A stretch of DNA of 64,000 nucleotides from Amycolatopsis vancoresmycina (GTDB taxonomy: Bacteria > Actinomycetota > Actinomycetes > Mycobacteriales > Pseudonocardiaceae), in assembly GCF_000716785.1 (NCBI RefSeq), contig NZ_JNYY01000023.1, forward strand, positions 35,946-99,945, written 5' to 3'. Positions 48,709 to 57,263 of the stretch are shown here, piece by piece; position 1 is the stretch's first letter, and every line of letters begins with the position of its first letter. Both the position numbers and the translations under genes were made by a program. The notes below the pieces were generated by a model. The model saw nothing but the letters and a program-made list of their open reading frames with translations. It was not told the DNA's origin and searched no databases.

Positions 48709-49821
48709 ATGAGCATCCCCACCTCCACCCGCGCGGCGGTGCTGACCGGGCACGGCGAACCGCTGCACCTGACCGATCTGCCGCTGCCCGCCGAGCTGGA
48801 GCCCGGCGCCGCGCTCGTGCGCGTCTCGTGCGCGACGCTCTGCGGCACCGACGTGGAAATCTGGTCGGGCAAGATGTCCTTCCCGGGCATGCTGCCGATG
48901 GTGCTGGGCCACGAAATGGTCGGCGAGGTCGTCGCCGTCGGCGAGTCCACCCGGGACGCGCTCGGCCGCGAAATCCCGGTGGGCGCCCGGATCGGCTGGT
49001 CGGAGTCGACGTGCGGCGAGTGCCACGGCTGCACCGTGCTGCGCCAGCCGGTCGCGTGTTCCCGGCGGGGTTACGGGTTCCTGCAGCGTTCCGACGTCCC
49101 GCCGTACGCCACGGCCGGGCTGAGCGAGTACGCCTACGTCGTCCCGAACGCGGCGAAACTGCTGCTGCCGGACGAAGTCCCGGACACGTGGGCGGCCATG
49201 GCGGGCTGCGCGGCCAAGACGGTGCTGCGGGCCTACGGGCGCGCGGGCGGAGTACGTCCAGGGTCGGCCGTCGTCGTCCAGGGTTCCGGCGCACTCGGCC
49301 TGTTCGCCACCGCCGTCGCCCGGATCTCCGGCGCCGGCACGGTGCTCACGGTCGGTGCCCCCGCGTCCCGGCTCGCCCTGGCGGCGGAGTTCGGGGCGGA
49401 CGCCACCGTGGACGTCGGCGGCACCGGCTCCGAGGAGATCGCCGAGCGGGTCCGGGAGCTGACCGGCGGGCACGGCGGCGACCTCGTCCTCGATTTCGCC
49501 GGCGCCCCTTCGGTGGGCCGCGAAGCCGTGGCGATGGCCGCGCAGCGGGGCACGATCGTGGTCGTCGGAACCACCGGCCCCGCCGATGTCCCGGTGCCGC
49601 TCGGTGCGGTGATGGGCAAGGAGCTCACCGTCGTCGGTTCGCTCAACGGCGACATCGCCGACTACCACGAGGCGATCTCGTTCTTCCGCACCTTCGCCGG
49701 CCGGATGCCGTGGGACAAGCTCTTCGGGACGCCGTCCGGGCTGTCCTCGGCGTCCGGGCGGATCACCGCCATGCACCGGCTCGACGAAGTCAAAGCCGTC
49801 ATCGACCCCCGTCTTCCCTGA
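48709..49821 (+). CDS. Zinc-dependent alcohol dehydrogenase (MDR)
   Basis: A 370-residue medium-chain dehydrogenase. The catalytic-zinc segment CGTD and GHEMVGEV are present, and the structural-zinc cluster reads CGECHGC-x7-C. The cofactor motif is VQGSGALG. It is the first gene of an operon with an aldo/keto reductase, two HSL-type hydrolases and an MFS pump. AAGGAG precedes the ATG. Confidence 0.9.
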   Translation: MSIPTSTRAAVLTGHGEPLHLTDLPLPAELEPGAALVRVSCATLCGTDVEIWSGKMSFPGMLPMVLGHEMVGEVVAVGESTRDALGREIPVGARIGWSESTCGECHGCTVLRQPVACSRRGYGFLQRSDVPPYATAGLSEYAYVVPNAAKLLLPDEVPDTWAAMAGCAAKTVLRAYGRAGGVRPGSAVVVQGSGALGLFATAVARISGAGTVLTVGAPASRLALAAEFGADATVDVGGTGSEEIAERVRELTGGHGGDLVLDFAGAPSVGREAVAMAAQRGTIVVVGTTGPADVPVPLGAVMGKELTVVGSLNGDIADYHEAISFFRTFAGRMPWDKLFGTPSGLSSASGRITAMHRLDEVKAVIDPRLP

Positions 49822-49837
49822 TCTCCGAGGAGGTTCC

Positions 49838-50794
49838 GTGCCCACCCTGCCCCGCCGCCGCGTCGGTTCGTCCGATGTGGAGGTTTCCGCGCTTTCCCTC
49901 GGTTCGTGGCACATCTACGACCGGATCCACTTCGGCGACGCCGTCGACATGGTGCGCGCCGCCGTGTCCGCGGGCGTCACCCTGTTCGACGTCGGCGTCT
50001 ACGGCGGGCCCGGGATGCCGCCGGCCCACACCGACGTGCTCTGGGGCGCGGTCATGCGCGCGTCCGGCATTCGGCGCGACGAGTACCTCGTCTCGGCCAA
50101 GCTGTGGATCGAAGCCTTCGGCGACGACGGCTTCCGCCCGCAGCTGGAGAACGCTTTCTTCCGCAGCGGGCTCGACCGGGCCGACCTGGTGATCCTCGGC
50201 GACCTGCGCCGCGACGACGTCGCGCTGGAGGACCTGGTCGACGACCTCGCCGGGCTGGCCCGCGCCGGCCTGATCCGCGCCTGGGGCGTCAACAACTGGT
50301 CGGCGGCCAACATCCGGCGGCTGCGCGAGATCGCCGCCGCCCGCGGGGTCGACGGGCCGCAGATCGCCCAGCTGAAGTACAGCGTCGCCCGGCGGTCCAT
50401 TCCGGACGGTGAGCCGTTCGCCCGGCTGTTCGCCGACGGCTTCACCATGCAGGCGTCCGACGTGCTCGAAGGCGGCATCCTCGCCGGGCGCACCGAACTG
50501 ACCCGCGAAATCGGCCGCGACCCCGGCGGCGTCCGCGAAGCCATCAGCCGCACGGCCGCCGACTTCGTCGCGACCGCCGCAAAGCTCGGCACCAGCGCCG
50601 CCCGCTTGGCCGTCGCCTTCACCCTGACCCACCCCGCGAACGTCACCACGCTGGTCGGCACGAGCACGACGGCCCAGGTCGAGGACAACCTCGCCGCGGT
50701 CGAGCTGGTCGAGCGGATCGGCGCGGAGGAGCTGCGTGCCCTGGTCGAGCCGTTCTGGGCCGACCGCGGAATCGTCGACCCGGAAGGCCCGTGA
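49838..50794 (+). CDS. Aldo/keto reductase lacking the catalytic His, paralogue 2
   Basis: A 318-residue AKR-fold protein paralogous to the gene at 45481-46425 (shared SLGSW, WGVNNW, AQLKYS, QASD-x-x-EGG). Asp and Tyr (FDVGVY) and Lys (VSAKLW) are conserved, while the His position is Gly (LVILGD). The length and the double occurrence suggest a functional subfamily rather than decay. Its stop is close to the next start. Confidence 0.85.
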   Translation: MPTLPRRRVGSSDVEVSALSLGSWHIYDRIHFGDAVDMVRAAVSAGVTLFDVGVYGGPGMPPAHTDVLWGAVMRASGIRRDEYLVSAKLWIEAFGDDGFRPQLENAFFRSGLDRADLVILGDLRRDDVALEDLVDDLAGLARAGLIRAWGVNNWSAANIRRLREIAAARGVDGPQIAQLKYSVARRSIPDGEPFARLFADGFTMQASDVLEGGILAGRTELTREIGRDPGGVREAISRTAADFVATAAKLGTSAARLAVAFTLTHPANVTTLVGTSTTAQVEDNLAAVELVERIGAEELRALVEPFWADRGIVDPEGP

Positions 50795-50796
50795 CC

Positions 50797-51783
50797 ATGC
50801 CCGAAGACACCACCACGACTCCGGTCCCCTTCGACCCGGCGCTGCTCCCGGTGCTGGCCCAGGTGACCCAGCCGGACGCGCCGCCCTTCACCCCCGAGAC
50901 GATCCCGGAGCTGCGCCGGGCCATGGCCGCGCAGTTCCCGCCGGCCGCCGAGGTGGTCGGCGACGCGCCGGTCGACGTCGAAGAGCGGACCATCCCGGGT
51001 CCCGAGGGTGCGCCCGACCTCACCGTCACCATTCTGTCGCCGCGGGAGCGGACCGGGGCGGTGCCGGCGCTGTACAACATCCACGGTGGCGGCATGATGG
51101 TCGGCTGCCGCGCGATGGACACGCCCCGGCTGCTCGCGCTGGTCCTGGAGCTGGGTGTGGTCGCGGTCAACGTCGAGTACCGGCTCGCGCCCGAGCATCC
51201 GCACCCGGCGCCGGTCGAGGACTGCTACGCCGGTCTCGTGTGGACGGTCGGGCACGCGGCCGAGCTGGGCGTCGACCCCGAGCGCGTCGTCGTCATGGGC
51301 GGCAGCGCCGGGGGCGGGCTGTCCGCGGGCGTCGCCCTGCTGGCCCGCGACCGCGGCGGCCCGCACCTGGCCGGGCAGCTGCTGCTGTGCCCGATGATCG
51401 ACGACACGAACACCACCGTCGCGAGCCGCCAGTACCGCGGGCTCGGCACGTGGACGACGGAGGCGAACGAGGCGGGCTGGCGGTCGCTGCTCGGCGACGC
51501 CGCCGGCACGGACGCGGTGTCCCCCTACGCGGCTCCGGCCCGCGCCACCGACCTGTCCGGGCTGCCGCCCGCGTTCGTCGAGGTCGGCAGCGCCGAGCCG
51601 TTCCGCGACGAGGACGTCCGGTACGCGCTGCGGATCTGGGCGACCGGCGGCGAGGCCGAGCTGCACGTCTGGAGCGGCGCGTGCCACGGGTTCGACATCT
51701 ACGCGCCCGGCTGGCCGGTCACCGCGGACGCGCTCGCCACGCGCAGCTCCTGGCTGCGCCGGATCCTGGAGATCGCCCGGTGA
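50797..51783 (+). CDS. HSL-family alpha/beta hydrolase, tandem copy 1
   Basis: A 328-residue hormone-sensitive-lipase-type hydrolase: oxyanion HGGGM, nucleophile GGSAGGG, acid near EPFRDEDVRYAL and His in ACHGFD. Cleaves esters of small acids or alcohols. The next gene is a close paralogue (shared VDVEERT, EYRLAPEHP, EDCYAGLVW, SAGVALLARDRGGPHL). ATG at 50797 is used; GTG at 50791 is an alternative. Confidence 0.9.
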   Translation: MPEDTTTTPVPFDPALLPVLAQVTQPDAPPFTPETIPELRRAMAAQFPPAAEVVGDAPVDVEERTIPGPEGAPDLTVTILSPRERTGAVPALYNIHGGGMMVGCRAMDTPRLLALVLELGVVAVNVEYRLAPEHPHPAPVEDCYAGLVWTVGHAAELGVDPERVVVMGGSAGGGLSAGVALLARDRGGPHLAGQLLLCPMIDDTNTTVASRQYRGLGTWTTEANEAGWRSLLGDAAGTDAVSPYAAPARATDLSGLPPAFVEVGSAEPFRDEDVRYALRIWATGGEAELHVWSGACHGFDIYAPGWPVTADALATRSSWLRRILEIAR

Positions 51784-52742
51784 AGCCGGTTCCCTACGAC
51801 CCGGAGCTCGAGCCGGGCCTGGCCGCGTTCCTCGACCTGGTCGAACGGATCCCGCTGCGCGCGGACACGATCCTCGAGAACCGGGCCCACTTCGCCACCA
51901 TCGTCCCCTCGCTGGAGCAGCAGGTCGGCGACCGGCCCGTCGACGTCGAAGAGCGCACGGTCCCCGGGCCGCCCGGGGCGCCGGACATCGTGCTGACGAT
52001 CATCCGCCCACGCGGCGGCGTCACCGGCGCGCCCGCGTTCTACGCCATCCACGGCGGCGGGATGATCCTCGGCAACCGGTTCTTCGGCATCGACGGCCTG
52101 GTCGACGACGTGCTGCGGTTCGGCGCGGTCGGGGTGTCGGTGGAGTACCGGCTGGCGCCGGAACACCCCGCCCCGGCCGCCGTCGAGGACTGCTACGCGG
52201 GCCTGGTGTGGCTGGCGGAGCACGCGGCCGAGCTGGGCGCCGACCCGGCGCGGATCGTCGTGACCGGGGCCAGCGCGGGCGGCGGCCTGTCCGCGGGCGT
52301 CGCGCTGCTGGCCCGCGACCGCGGCGGCCCGCACCTGCTCGGGCAGGTGCTGCTGTGCCCGATGATCGACGACCGGAACGCGACGGCGTCGGCCCGGCAG
52401 TACGACGGGATCGGCGCCTGGGACCGCCACAACAACGACACCGGCTGGAATGCCCTGCTCGGCCCGCTGCGCGGCACCGACGAGGCGTCGCCGTACGCGG
52501 TCCCGGCCCGGGCGAAAGACGTCTCGCACCTCCCCCCTGCCTACGTCGACGTCGGCGCGGCGGAGGTGTTCCGCGACGAGGCGACCGAGTACGCGCTGCG
52601 GATCTGGGCCACCGGCGGGCAGGCGGAGCTGCACGTCTGGAACGGCGGCTACCACGCGTTCGCCGGCTTCTCCCCCGGCGCGGAGGTCTCGCGCGCCGCC
52701 GTCGCGGCCCGGTTGTCCTGGCTGCGGCGGCTCCTCTCGTGA
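51780..52742 (+). CDS. HSL-family alpha/beta hydrolase, tandem copy 2
   Basis: A 320-residue paralogue of the preceding gene, from tandem duplication: HGGGM, GASAGGG, and His in GGYHAFAG. The two differ mostly in the N-terminal cap, which sets substrate choice. GTG at 51780 overlaps the upstream stop (GTGA), and its own stop overlaps the MFS start in the same way. Confidence 0.9.
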   Translation: MKPVPYDPELEPGLAAFLDLVERIPLRADTILENRAHFATIVPSLEQQVGDRPVDVEERTVPGPPGAPDIVLTIIRPRGGVTGAPAFYAIHGGGMILGNRFFGIDGLVDDVLRFGAVGVSVEYRLAPEHPAPAAVEDCYAGLVWLAEHAAELGADPARIVVTGASAGGGLSAGVALLARDRGGPHLLGQVLLCPMIDDRNATASARQYDGIGAWDRHNNDTGWNALLGPLRGTDEASPYAVPARAKDVSHLPPAYVDVGAAEVFRDEATEYALRIWATGGQAELHVWNGGYHAFAGFSPGAEVSRAAVAARLSWLRRLLS

Positions 52743-53902
52743 ACCGGCGCCGGCTGGCGGTGGTCCTCGGGCTGCTCGAGATCTTCGGGCCGATCTCGAT
52801 GGACCTCTACCTGCCCGCCCTCCCCCGCCTGGCGGCCGACCTGCACACCTCGACGAGCCTCGCCCAGGCGACGATGTCGATCTGCATGCTCGGCCTGGCG
52901 TTCGGCCAGCTGGCGGTGGGCCCGCTCAGCGACCGCTTCGGCCGACGGCGCCCGCTGCTGGCCGGGACGGCGCTGTTCGCGGTGCTGTCGCTGGTTTGTG
53001 CGGCGGCGCCGTCGATCGAGGTGCTGCTGGCGGCCCGGCTGCTGCAGGGCCTGTGCGGCTCGGCGGGCATCGTGCTGTCCCTGGCGATCGCCCGCGACGT
53101 CGCGTCCGGGATCGAGCTGGTTCAACTGCTGGCGGTGCTCACCACGGTCGGCGCGCTGGCCCCGATCGTCGCGCCGCTCGCGGGCGGCCTGCTGGAGCCG
53201 TGGATCGGCTGGCGGGGCATCTTCGTCGTCCTCGCCGGCGTCGGGGTGACGCTGTTCCTGCTGGCGCTGGTTTCCCTGCCGGAGACGCTGGCACCGGGCT
53301 CCCGCGACCGGCCGAGCGAGTTCGGCGTGCTGCTGCGCGACCGGCTGTTCGTCCGCTACCTGCTGGTCGGCGCCTGCGGCGGCGCGGGCTTCTTCACGTA
53401 CCTGACGTCGGTCAGCTTCGTCCTGCAGGACGGCTTTTCGCTGTCGGCCCGGACCTTCAGCCTGTGCTTCGCGGCCAACGCGGCGATGTCCATCCTCGGC
53501 GCGCAGGTCAACCGCGCGCTGGTCCGCCGGGTGGGACCGGCCCGGATGTACCTCGTCGCCACCACGGTCACGGCCCTGGCCGCGGCGGCCATGCTGTCGG
53601 CGGCGCTCCTCGGCGCGGGCCTGGCCGGAGTGCTGATCCCGCTGGCGGTCATCCTGTTCACCGGTGGCGCGACCCAGCCCAACGGCTCGGCACTGGCCCT
53701 GGCCGACCACGGCACCCGCGCCGGCGCGGCCGCGGCCCTGCTGGGCATGTCGGCCTTCGCGGTCGGCCCGCTGGTCGGCCCGCTGGTGTCGCTGAACGGC
53801 CTGGGTCCGGTATCGATGAGCGCGACGATGACGGCGGCCTACGTCGCCGCGGCGCTGCTGGTGTGGACCACGATCCGGCCCCGCCGCGGCGCCCTGACTT
53901 GA
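52739..53902 (+). CDS. MFS drug efflux transporter (Bcr/CflA family)
   Basis: A 387-residue membrane protein with 12 predicted helices, the MFS motif GPLSDRFGRRRPLL in loop 2-3, and ISMDLYLPALP in helix 1 typical of Bcr/CflA exporters. As the last gene of the TetR-linked operon it may export the substrate or a product, giving both import (ABC) and export (MFS) in one locus. GTG start at 52739. Confidence 0.88.
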   Translation: MNRRRLAVVLGLLEIFGPISMDLYLPALPRLAADLHTSTSLAQATMSICMLGLAFGQLAVGPLSDRFGRRRPLLAGTALFAVLSLVCAAAPSIEVLLAARLLQGLCGSAGIVLSLAIARDVASGIELVQLLAVLTTVGALAPIVAPLAGGLLEPWIGWRGIFVVLAGVGVTLFLLALVSLPETLAPGSRDRPSEFGVLLRDRLFVRYLLVGACGGAGFFTYLTSVSFVLQDGFSLSARTFSLCFAANAAMSILGAQVNRALVRRVGPARMYLVATTVTALAAAAMLSAALLGAGLAGVLIPLAVILFTGGATQPNGSALALADHGTRAGAAAALLGMSAFAVGPLVGPLVSLNGLGPVSMSATMTAAYVAAALLVWTTIRPRRGALT

Positions 53903-53913
53903 GCGCAGGCGCC

Positions 53914-54360
53914 TCAGCCGTCCTTGGCCGCCTGCCTCAAGGCCGTCAGCGCCGTCACGAAGCCCTCGTCGTGGCCGGTCAGCAGCCGTTCCTCCGTCTC
54001 GTGGACCCGCGCCGCCAGCCGTTTGTGCGCCGCCTTGCCACGGGGGCTGAGGTACACGCGGACGCGGCGGCGGTCCTCCGGGGCGACCTCGCGGTAGACC
54101 AGCGCGTTCGTCACCAGCCGGTCGACCACCCGGGTCAGCGTCGGGCCGGTGACCAGCGTATCCCCCGCCAGCTCGGTCATCGTCAGGCCTTCGCCCGCCG
54201 CCAGCGCCTGCAGCACCAGCCAGTGGTCCAGGCCGAGCCCGTCCGGCTTCAGCACCGCCTCGACCACGGCCGCGACCCCGCGGGCGGCGGTCGTCAGCGC
54301 GCTCGTCAGCGACGTCCCCGCCTGCGGCCCGGCGGCCACGTCCTCGCGCATGCGCGTCAC
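53914..54360 (-). CDS. MarR-family regulator
   Basis: A 148-residue winged-helix regulator (LTMTELAGDTLVTGPTLTRVVDRLVTNALVYREVAPEDRRRVRVYLSPRG). Divergent from the AmiC-like gene; palindromic sites in front of amiC-like and amiS-like genes suggest it controls the amidase locus. GTG at 54360, or ATG at 54351. Confidence 0.9.
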   Translation of the reverse strand: MTRMREDVAAGPQAGTSLTSALTTAARGVAAVVEAVLKPDGLGLDHWLVLQALAAGEGLTMTELAGDTLVTGPTLTRVVDRLVTNALVYREVAPEDRRRVRVYLSPRGKAAHKRLAARVHETEERLLTGHDEGFVTALTALRQAAKDG

Positions 54361-54390
54361 CCCTTGCGTAGATCCCTCGCGATTGTAAGA

Positions 54391-54404
54391 CTTCCAGATG
54401 GAAG
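54391..54404. promoter_or_regulatory. Predicted MarR operator upstream of the AmiC-like gene
   Basis: CTTCCAGATGGAAG, 6-bp arms with a 2-bp spacer, in the 71-bp divergent region between marR-like and amiC-like genes. Its reverse complement with flanks matches 17 of 24 positions at the second site (55547-55560). Confidence 0.65.
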
Positions 54405-54431
54405 AAAGCCATCCCGACCGGGGGAGCGGAC

Positions 54432-55502
54432 GTGCCCGGTACCGTGCGGACCGACCGCGACACCTGGACCGTCGCCATGGTCGTGCCCCTGCGCGGGCCG
54501 GCCGGCCTGTTCGGGCCGTCCTGCGAGGCGATCACCGGGCTGGCCGCGCACGAACTCAACGAGAGCGGCGGCGTCCTCGGCCGCGAAGTGCGCTACGAGA
54601 TCGTCGACGGCGGCGCCCCGCCGGCCGAAGTCGCGCGGCGGGTCGGCGCGCTCGTCGCCACCGGAGCGGTCGACGCGGTCAGCGGCTGGCACATCTCCAG
54701 CGTCCGCAACGCGCTCGCGCCGGTGGTCGCCGGCCGCGTCCCGTACGCCTACACGTCGCTGTATGAAGGCGGCGAACGCCGGCCCGGGATCTTCTGCACC
54801 GGCGAAACCCCGCGGCTGCAGGTCGCGCCCGCCCTGCGCTGGCTGCGTGACCACCTCGGCGTCCGGCGCTGGTTCGTCGCGGGCGACGACTACGTGTGGC
54901 CGCGGCTGTCCACTGTGGCCGTCCGGGGGTTCGTCCGCGAACTCGGCCTGCGCGTGGAAGCCGAGGCGTTCGTCGGGCTCGGCGCGGGTGACATGGCCCG
55001 GCTGGTGCGCCGGGTCGAGGCCAGCGCGTGCGACGCCGTGCTGATGCTGCTCGTGGGCGACGACGCCGTGCGCTTCAACCGCGAGTTCGCCCGCCGCGGC
55101 CTGCACGAGCGGGTGCTGCGCTACAGCCCACTGATGGAAGAGAACATGCTGCTCGCCAGCGGGGCGGCGGCGACGAGGAACCTGTTCGTCTCCGCCGCCT
55201 ACTTCCGGTCGCTGGCCGGGGCCGACGCGCTCGACCTCGTCGGGCGCTACACGGGCCTGCACGGCAGCACCGCGCCCGCGCTCAACAACGCGGCCGAATC
55301 CTGTTACGAAGGCTTGCACACCCTGGCGCACCTGATGCGCCGCGCGGGCAGCGCCGAGCTGCCCGCGCTGAACGCGGCCCTCGACGGCGCCGCCTACCAC
55401 GGTCCCCGCGGGACGGTCGAGTTCCGCGGCGGCCTGGCCCGCCAGCCGGTGCACCTCGCGGTCGCCGACGGCTACGACTTCGACGTCGTCACCCGGCTCT
55501 GA
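54432..55502 (+). CDS. amiC-like: AmiC-like amide-binding protein (periplasmic-binding fold)
   Basis: A 356-residue type I periplasmic-binding-fold protein without a signal peptide, as in Pseudomonas AmiC. It starts with VAMVVPLRGPAGLFGPSC and has YTSLYEGGERRPGIFCTGETP in the ligand cleft region. AmiC senses amides and normally holds the antiterminator AmiR; no AmiR gene is in the window. Gene order with AmiS, AmiE and AmiB supports the assignment. GTG start at 54432. Confidence 0.85.
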   Translation: MPGTVRTDRDTWTVAMVVPLRGPAGLFGPSCEAITGLAAHELNESGGVLGREVRYEIVDGGAPPAEVARRVGALVATGAVDAVSGWHISSVRNALAPVVAGRVPYAYTSLYEGGERRPGIFCTGETPRLQVAPALRWLRDHLGVRRWFVAGDDYVWPRLSTVAVRGFVRELGLRVEAEAFVGLGAGDMARLVRRVEASACDAVLMLLVGDDAVRFNREFARRGLHERVLRYSPLMEENMLLASGAAATRNLFVSAAYFRSLAGADALDLVGRYTGLHGSTAPALNNAAESCYEGLHTLAHLMRRAGSAELPALNAALDGAAYHGPRGTVEFRGGLARQPVHLAVADGYDFDVVTRL

Positions 55503-55546
55503 CCTCCGCGTGAACCGGCCCTTGACGGCACCGGTGTCACCACTTA

Positions 55547-55560
55547 CTTTCATCTGAAGA
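55547..55560. promoter_or_regulatory. Predicted MarR operator upstream of the AmiS-like gene
   Basis: CTTTCATCTGAAGA, an imperfect palindrome related to the site at 54391-54404, 31-44 bp upstream of the AmiS-like start. It implies a separate promoter for amiS-amiE-amiB. Confidence 0.55.
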
Positions 55561-55590
55561 TTTTCCGGACGAGGATAATCGGAGGCGCCG

Positions 55591-56226
55591 ATGAACGACG
55601 TCGGACTGCTCTACGTGGGTGCGGTACTCCTGGTCAACGGCCTCATGCTGCTCGGGACGGTCCCCGCGCGCTCGGCCGCCGTGCTCAACCTGCTCGTCGG
55701 CGCGCTGCAGTGCGTCACGCCGACCGTGCTGATCATCCAGGCGGGCGCGGACCCCGACGCCATCCTCGGCGCGTCCGGCCTGTACCTGTTCGGCTTCACC
55801 TACCTCTACGTCGGCGTGGCCAACCTCGCCGGGCTGGAACCCGCGGGCATCGGCTGGTTCTCGCTGTTCGTCGCCGGTGCCGCGCTCGTCTACGCCGGGC
55901 TCTCGTTCTGGCGCTCCGGCGACCCGGTCTTCGGCGTCATCTGGCTGGCGTGGGCCCTGCTCTGGACGCTGTTCTTCCTGGTGCTCGGGCTCGGCCGGGC
56001 CGGCCTGACCCGGTTCACCGGCTGGGTCACGGTCCTGCTGAGCCAGCCCACCTGCACGCTGCCCGCGTTCCTCGCCCTGACCGGCGGCTACCGCACCGGC
56101 GCCGCCGAGGCCCTGGCGGCCGCGGCCGCCGCTGTGCTGCTCGTCGGCGCGGCGGCCTACCTCGCCCGCGACCGTCCCGCCGTTCCCGGACCCGTCCGCC
56201 CGACCGCTCTCGTCAAGGAGAACTGA
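55591..56226 (+). CDS. amiS-like: AmiS/UreI-family amide/urea channel
   Basis: A 211-residue membrane protein with six to seven helices: VGLLYVGAVLLVNGLMLLG at the start, later SGLYLFGFTYLYVGVANL and GWFSLFVAGAALVYAG. The family conducts urea or short aliphatic amides. TGATG overlap with the amidase start links entry and hydrolysis. Confidence 0.88.
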   Translation: MNDVGLLYVGAVLLVNGLMLLGTVPARSAAVLNLLVGALQCVTPTVLIIQAGADPDAILGASGLYLFGFTYLYVGVANLAGLEPAGIGWFSLFVAGAALVYAGLSFWRSGDPVFGVIWLAWALLWTLFFLVLGLGRAGLTRFTGWVTVLLSQPTCTLPAFLALTGGYRTGAAEALAAAAAAVLLVGAAAYLARDRPAVPGPVRPTALVKEN

Positions 56227-57263
56227 TGCGACACGGAGACATTTCCGCCAGCCCCGACACCGTCGGCGTCGCGGTGGTGAACTACAAGATGCCCCGCCTG
56301 CACACCCGCGAGGAGGTCCTCGAGAACGCGCGGAAGATCGCCGAGATGGTGGTCGGGATGAAGACCGGCCTGCCCGGCATGGACCTCGTCGTGTTCCCCG
56401 AGTACTCGACCCAGGGCATCATGTACGACCCCGAGGAGATGTACGCGACCGCGGCGACCGTTCCCGGCGACGAGACCGACATCTTCGCCGCCGCCTGCCG
56501 CGAAGCGCGCACCTGGGGCGTCTTCTCGATCACCGGCGAGCAGCACGAGGACCACCCGCACAAGCCGCCGTACAACACCCTGGTGCTCATCGACGACCAG
56601 GGCCGGATCGTCCAGAAGTACCGCAAGATCCTGCCGTGGTGCCCGATCGAAGGCTGGTACCCGGGTGACCGCACCTACGTCTCCGACGGCCCGAAGGGCA
56701 TGAAGATCTCGCTGATCATCTGCGACGACGGCAACTACCCCGAGATCTGGCGCGACTGCGCGATGAAGGGCGCCGAGCTGGTCGTGCGCTGCCAGGGGTA
56801 CATGTACCCGGCGAAGGACCAGCAGGTGCTCATGGCCAAGGCGATGGCGTGGGCGAACAACTGCTACGTCGCGGTCGCCAACGCGGCCGGCTTCGACGGC
56901 GTCTACTCCTACTTCGGCCACTCCGCGCTGATCGGCTTCGACGGGCGCACGCTCGGGGAAACCGGCGAAGAGGAGTACGGCATCCAGTACGCGCAGCTGT
57001 CGCTCTCGGCCATCCGCGACGCCCGGAAGTTCGACCAGTCGCAGAACCACCTGTTCAAGCTCCTGCACCGCGGCTACTCCGGGGTGCACGCCGCCGGCGA
57101 CGGCGACGCGGGCGTGGCCGACTGCCCGTTCGACTTCTACAAGCTGTGGGTCACCGACGCCGAGAAGGCCCGCGAGACCGTCGAAGCCCTGACCCGCGAC
57201 ACGGTCGGGGTCGCCGAGTGCCCGGTCGGCGACCTGCCGGCCGAGAAGACGCGGCAGGCCTGA
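56226..57263 (+). CDS. amiE: Aliphatic amidase (AmiE)
   Basis: A 345-residue nitrilase-superfamily amidase, matching the 346 residues of Pseudomonas AmiE. The Glu-Lys-Cys triad is in FPEYSTQG, YRKILPW and IICDDGNYPEIWR; the C-terminal helical tail is present. Hydrolyses short amides such as acetamide to the acid and ammonia; formamidase (AmiF) is a close alternative. Overlaps both neighbours. Confidence 0.93.
   Translation: MRHGDISASPDTVGVAVVNYKMPRLHTREEVLENARKIAEMVVGMKTGLPGMDLVVFPEYSTQGIMYDPEEMYATAATVPGDETDIFAAACREARTWGVFSITGEQHEDHPHKPPYNTLVLIDDQGRIVQKYRKILPWCPIEGWYPGDRTYVSDGPKGMKISLIICDDGNYPEIWRDCAMKGAELVVRCQGYMYPAKDQQVLMAKAMAWANNCYVAVANAAGFDGVYSYFGHSALIGFDGRTLGETGEEEYGIQYAQLSLSAIRDARKFDQSQNHLFKLLHRGYSGVHAAGDGDAGVADCPFDFYKLWVTDAEKARETVEALTRDTVGVAECPVGDLPAEKTRQA

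Noticed and set aside
53902..53920. Hairpin terminator between the MFS and MarR genes
   Set aside because: The GAGCGC/GCGCCTC complementarity is short and imperfect, so I do not list it as a terminator.
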